Source: Thermothielavioides terrestris NRRL 8126 (lineage: Eukaryota > Ascomycota > Sordariomycetes > Sordariales > Chaetomiaceae). Taken from it: 64,000 nucleotides of DNA. Where the stretch lies: NCBI RefSeq assembly GCF_000226115.1, contig NC_016458.1, positions 6,234,001 to 6,298,000 on the forward strand, read 5' to 3'. The position numbers and the translations under genes were made by a program. The notes beneath the pieces are model-generated. The model was given only the letters and a program-made list of their open reading frames with translations, was not told the DNA's origin and made no database searches. Every line of letters starts with the position of its first letter. The stretch's first letter is position 1. Below are positions 59,476 to 64,000 of this stretch, piece by piece.

Positions 59476-62400
59476 TCAATGATGATCACCCGTCATCGAC
59501 GGCGCAGTCTTCCTTGTCTTCGTCGTAGTGACCTTGACAAGAGATGTGGGGGCACCCTGGGCCACGTTCACCTTCCGGCTGACGGTGACGGTTGTGGTGG
59601 GAGTACCACGCCGGGAGGGCGCGGCGGCGGCGCTCGGAGACGACCCGTTCACGGCCGGAGGCACCTCGGCGACCACCCTCTCGACGGGCGCGACTTTGAG
59701 GTCTGTGTTGGGCCAGTCGTTCTGAGCGCCACATTTCACGGCCACCCAGGTCTTGGTATCGAATTGCGATTCATCGTAGTTGTGACAGCCTGCGTCCCAA
59801 GGATCTGGATAGTAGCCCTGAGCGTGGCCATTGAGCTCGCAGTCGAGAGTGTCGTAAGCCGTGCACGCGCCGCCATAGATGGATATGCCACGACTTCGGC
59901 TGGGTAAGGTAGGCGTTGCTGCAATCGGACCAGACGGTGCCGCCGCCGGTAAACCATCTGCAAGAGGGCCCTGTGTCCGACGACATGGGGAGGCTACCCC
60001 GTAGCTGCAGGCACTGGTCGGTGTACGAGTCTACGTTATGGCCCTCGAGCGAGTAATAGTCGCCGGTACAGTTAGGCTCGCTGTAGATGGCGATCCCCCA
60101 TACCCACGTCTTCGTCGGCGCCGGGGCCGCTGCCGTGGTGGTGGGCTCCAGACCGGCCCACGACGAATAGCTCGACAGGTAGTCGGCAGGGTAGTCGGAC
60201 TTCGCGGCAAAGTTGGCGCTGAGCGTGACTGTGTCGTCGTCGGACGGGGTTGAGTCGCCGACATCGTAGGTGCTGCAGGCGCCCGGGTCGTCGCCAGCAG
60301 CCGCGCCGTCATCCGAAGGGTCCATCACCGCCGTCCCGTTGGGCTCCATGGTGAAGTAGCCGGGAACAACGAAGGCACCACCAATGTCATCCGGTGGGTC
60401 TCCAGCGAGGGGCAGATGCGGGTAGATGTCTCCGAGCGCCTTTTGCACGTACCTGGCTAGGGCATACAATGTCAGGCTGTCGGCATGTTTGATGGTGTAA
60501 TAGCTGCTACCGAAAAAGCGTGCCATCGACTTCGTGTTCGCAGGGCCGTATGCTTCCCGGAATCTGTATTTGAAACCTCCCGGATTGTCCGGGTCTGGCT
60601 CCAGAATCTTTAACCACAGATCCACGATGTGCTTGAGGCTGGCGTCTTTGTCGACGCCTGTAGCCCAGTCGACATGCATCAGCTCGTGGGTCCAGACTCC
60701 GCCCTGGCTGGGGTAGTAGTTTCTCAGGTCGGCATAGATGTCCACATCCTTCTTTGTGTCGGCGTTGTTCATCGCCTCATCGAGCGTCTGGGAAGTGAAA
60801 TACTTCGGACAGAAGTTGATACTCGGTCTTCCCTGGTACTTGCTGTCACTCAGCCAGGTGTAGGCCAGTGTCCTGCTGGGCATGGGCCCCGCTTTGCAAG
60901 GATCTGGACAGGCGTTCTTTGGGTCGTCACACCGGACCGGCAGGTACCAGGGAAACGGGTTGAACCAGGACGCTGGTACCGTCTTGCGAAGGCTCTGAAA
61001 GATATATTCGAACTTGGCCTTGTAATCCTTGCTGAAGGCCGGGGCGCCCAGGTATTCAATCGCAGCCCCCGAGTTGATGTCGATGCCGTTCTGAGCTTCC
61101 TTGGACACGAGGTCAATGATCTTCCACGACTGTTGCCAGCCAGAGTAGATGATTTTTTGCTGCACCGCGTCACACCCGTCGAAGCCGTAAATCCGCGTGG
61201 CCAGGTCCGTGAAGTTGGGATTGGTGCCCAACAGGGAGCTGTCGGCGTTGCTGAGGGCTAGCGCGGCCTTGAATCTGCTCACCTGCTCGGTGGCGGACAC
61301 AACGTTGTGTGTCTCGTTTTGGCCGAGAACAAACTGGGCCAGGTCTACGGCCCATTCAACCGTGCCTGCGAAACCGTAGCTTGCGTACCGGTTGATGCGC
61401 GAGGCCTTGGTGGCCGGGCTCATGTAGGCCACCCACGTGCCGTCGCCGTACGTCATCATGTCCGAGTCGCTGCTGCTGTCGTACCATGTCGTGACGCCGC
61501 GGCGCGCCAGTCGGCTGCTGGAGGCCCCGGAAGTCAGAGCGTCAAGCTCTGCCTGGCGAGATGTAGCCGGCGGTGCGCGTGCAGGGGCCTGGTTCCGCCG
61601 TCGAGGCCGGCCCGTTGAAGAGGCAGTTGGGGCCGGTGCAGCTCGGGTCCACCATGCCGAAGCTTCGTCCGTAGCTGGCGATCCCGACGGCAATCTTGCT
61701 CGCTGGAACCCCGGCCTTGGTGATCATGGCAAGCGCGAGCTCCGTCTCGGTCAGGTTGACGTGCGAGCGCAGGCAGTTGCCGAGGGGGCTGGGACATCCA
61801 GGATCCGACCAGGTATTGTTGTAATCCCACTGGCCGTGGAGGTCGTAGGTCATGTAGACAATGTAGTCGAGCACCTGAGCCATCTCGGCGATGGGGAAGC
61901 CCCGGAGGTACCAATACGAAGCAGGTGCTGCAATGGACAGAGAGACCCCTGCCGGTAGAAGGGACCGGACGGTTTTGAGGAAGGCGAGGTAGTTCTGACC
62001 GTCGCTGGGGCTGCCTGGCGGGATTCCCGGGATGTCTGGAGCTCCGGGGTACTCCCAGTCAAAGTCAACCCCGTCCAGGTTGTACTTCTTGACAGTGTCG
62101 ACGACGCTTTGCGCAAATGTCAGGCGGTTGGCATCGGTCACGCCTTCGCGAAAGATTGGGTACGAATTCACACTGCAACCCGGGCTTGAGTCAGCTTCCA
62201 TTGCCGAGATGTTGCTTGCCTACCTACGTAGGCCTGGAGCTGCGGAGGAGGAGCTGCTTACCTGGTAGAGAACGACCAACCTCCAAACGACAAGATGCGC
62301 TTGAAGCCCGTCGAGGCAGCAAAGATCTCAAACTGCTCGATATACGCCGAGAGGTCGACTTGAAAGTCCTCCGTAATAGAGCCAAAGGCATAGTGCACGT

Positions 62401-63548
62401 GGGTGTAGCCTTCCTTGGGCAGGTCGGCGGCTTCCATCGTCAAGCAGGCCCTATCGACGCCGAAAACCTCGAAATAGCCGATGCGCAGGGAACCGCCAGG
62501 GGAGCCATTGTTCACAATGGACGTGCCGCAGTTGGAGATGCATCCGTTCGTGCCCGGCGCCGAAGTCCCAGGGGCGCCCGTGCTGGACTGGCTCGGGGTG
62601 CAGAAGTCTGGCGTGATGCCGCACATGCCCCATTTATCGCACTGATGGTCGTGTGAATCCACAAATCAGTTGAAAAGAACACACGGGCACCGTGACAGAC
62701 TCAAACTGGCAGGCTTGAGCTCGTGCTCGGTTGGACGGGGAAAGGGCGGGTGTGTTGTGGTGGGCATACGCATGCGTTCAGGGGACACGGGTTTAGAGAG
62801 CTGATCTGGGACCAGGAACTCGGACGTGCCGTCCCGGGAACCGTGGGGCCGCACTGGGCGTTCTCGTTGGTAGGTGGCATGGGCGGATCGCCAGTGCTAA
62901 TGCAGATGGGGCCAAGCTGGAGGTTGTCGCTGTTGAAGACTGTCAGCTACCTTAGATACCTGGAATGCATACCCTATCCAGGGCGTTAGGGGGGGGGGGG
63001 GGGGGGGGCATATAGCGAACAAGGGGTATAAGTGAAAAGAAGAGCGTAACAAATAATAACAAATGTGGACAAAGAGCTGCAAGGAGACGGGGAAATAAAT
63101 ATAGGATAGACGAAACGAGAAAGGAACTGGGGGGACAAAAGAGAGGGGAAGAGAGAGAAGAAGCTGAGACAAAAGAAGAGAGAAACGGAGAAAAGAAGAG
63201 GAAACCAAAGAACGACGATTCCACGTACCAGCCGGTCCAGCCCCATGTCTGTAGGTTCCACTGCTCAATGTTGTCCGTGGTGATGTAGTTTTTGTTGGCA
63301 ATGTCCCAGCACGTGTCGCCCGCCACCACGGTGTGAGTGGCACATGTCCCGTCCGGGTTGGGCTGGGGAGCCAGGTTGGGGAGCGAGCCGGCTGAGCAGC
63401 ACACGGGTTGGCCGGGCACCAGTGTCGAGCATAGGGTTGGACTTGGGTTGTATGTGGTGAAGTCGGCGCCACTGATGCCGCAGCGGGAGGCCAAGCTGGC
63501 GCATCCGTCGCCCGGCTGGACGAGGATGTAGGAGCAAGTGTTGCCCAT
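59476..63548 (-). pseudogene. LysM-CBM18-GH18 chitinase with HExxH metallopeptidase-like domain, frameshifted
   Basis: Exons 63548-63229, 62929-62770, 62641-62262 and 62172-~59476 (introns 299, 128 and 89 nt) encode about 1185 aa. In order: LysM 1 (NTCSYILVQPGDGCASLASR), LysM 2 (ATHTVVAGDTCWDIANK), a chitin-binding CBM18 (CDKWGMCGITPDFC), the GH18 barrel with SFGGWSF and the catalytic DGVDFDWEYP (Glu codon 62054-62052), then a region with HELMH (60688-60674) and a downstream HADSLTLYALARY resembling M35 aspzincins. A Cys-rich tail (EPNCTGDYYSLEGHNVDSY) follows. The frame must shift near 61555 (after TAGYIS) and near 59880 (after PKSWHI), with no room for introns, so the copy is either a pseudogene or carries assembly errors. 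No signal peptide could be found. Confidence 0.75.
62989..63008 (+). repeat. poly-G homopolymer in chitinase intron
   Basis: Twenty consecutive G bases (C on the coding strand) lie inside the unusually long 299-nt first intron. Such runs are error-prone in sequencing. Confidence 0.85.
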
Positions 63549-64000
63549 ACCAGCTGTCGATCGTGCTGTCTCAATGACCGGCGAGGGATCACCGCACCTC
63601 ACGGAAGACGCACGTCTTGGGTCTTCTCTGATGCCTGATCAATGCGCATCGAGGACCGTTTATATAGGCAAGTTACGGGTGGTCGGCACCTCCGACAGCC
63701 GGGCCGGCGGGCGAGAGACGCGGCCACGTCGTCTGCCCAGCTGGTGCCGTTCATCTCCGGTTTACTCATGTGGCCATTACCCCCTTGTTCATCCAAGCAG
63801 TTCCCCTTGCAAGATTCGATTCCGTCGTCGCAATGGAGGTGCAAATTTCTCGAACTATTGAAAGATATCCAGGTACCACTGCTCCTACGCTGCATTGGCG
63901 CCCGCTCCCCTACCGTGCCATATTTCAACACCGAATGCTGGTTGGTGCCGCTAAGCGCATTACCACCCTGCCACTGCGCGTTGGTTCAGGTGCTTTCGCC
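63549..64000. other. upstream region of the chitinase, no separate gene
   Basis: It carries a TATATAA box on the minus strand at 63666-63660, a reasonable promoter position for the chitinase. A short Met frame (MRIDQASEKTQDV) begins downstream of it but cannot be joined in phase to the LysM exon. The right edge holds nothing recognisable. Confidence 0.5.
63660..63666 (-). promoter_or_regulatory. TATA box candidate
   Basis: TATATAA on the minus strand lies 112 bp upstream of the first usable ATG (63548) of the chitinase. Position and orientation fit a core promoter; no transcript data are available. Confidence 0.4.

Overview
The window is genomic DNA of a filamentous ascomycete. The evidence is GC-rich coding sequence, 49-300 nt spliceosomal introns (GTRNGT donors, CTRAC/CTGAC branch sites, YAG acceptors), fungal-specific families (LIP lipase, Sch9 kinase, Def1, LysM/CBM18 chitinase) and RIP-like AT-rich debris. 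Gene style suggests Sordariomycetes, possibly Sordariales/Chaetomiaceae; that placement is inference. Exon boundaries were placed by eye from splice signals and reading-frame continuity.

Layout. 0-9 kb: a mitochondrial NAPE-PLD/FMP30-like hydrolase (-), a tiny proline-rich protein (-), an SRPBCC lipid-binding-type protein (-) and a cysteine-rich single-pass surface protein (+). 9.4-25 kb: an ABCC transporter with a polyQ tract, a GPI-type secreted protein with a 39-bp tandem repeat, a cytochrome P450 and a secretory lipase, separated by long intergenic gaps. 25.7-38 kb is housekeeping: the AGC kinase SCH9, glucose-6-phosphate isomerase, the RNA polymerase II degradation factor DEF1 and a conserved unknown. 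39.5-45.7 kb: another cysteine-rich single-pass surface protein, a GMC oxidoreductase, a Dap1/MAPR-type heme-binding membrane protein and a small unknown protein.

45.7-56.4 kb is an accessory, decayed zone around one sound gene (the Rab5 GEF VPS9). It holds a broken F-box/ankyrin gene interrupted by two T-tailed SINE-like copies, an ORF with one in-frame amber stop whose 3' end overlaps a tRNA-iMet 5'-half-like sequence, a minisatellite, an AT-rich RIP-like block, an intact initiator tRNA-Met gene followed by a 3'-half fragment, and two diverged inverted relics of an unknown gene.

56.5-64 kb: an ASNSD1-type asparagine-synthetase-domain protein, then a large minus-strand LysM/CBM18/GH18 chitinase. 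The chitinase carries an extra HExxH (aspzincin-like) metallopeptidase-type domain and appears to be broken by two frameshifts.

The genes do not form a biosynthetic cluster. Growth and nutrient signalling (SCH9), glycolysis (PGI), endosomal traffic (VPS9), transcription stress (DEF1) and secreted or detoxifying functions are simply interspersed. The most notable item is the chitinase-metallopeptidase fusion; next are the tRNA-derived sequences in the decayed zone.
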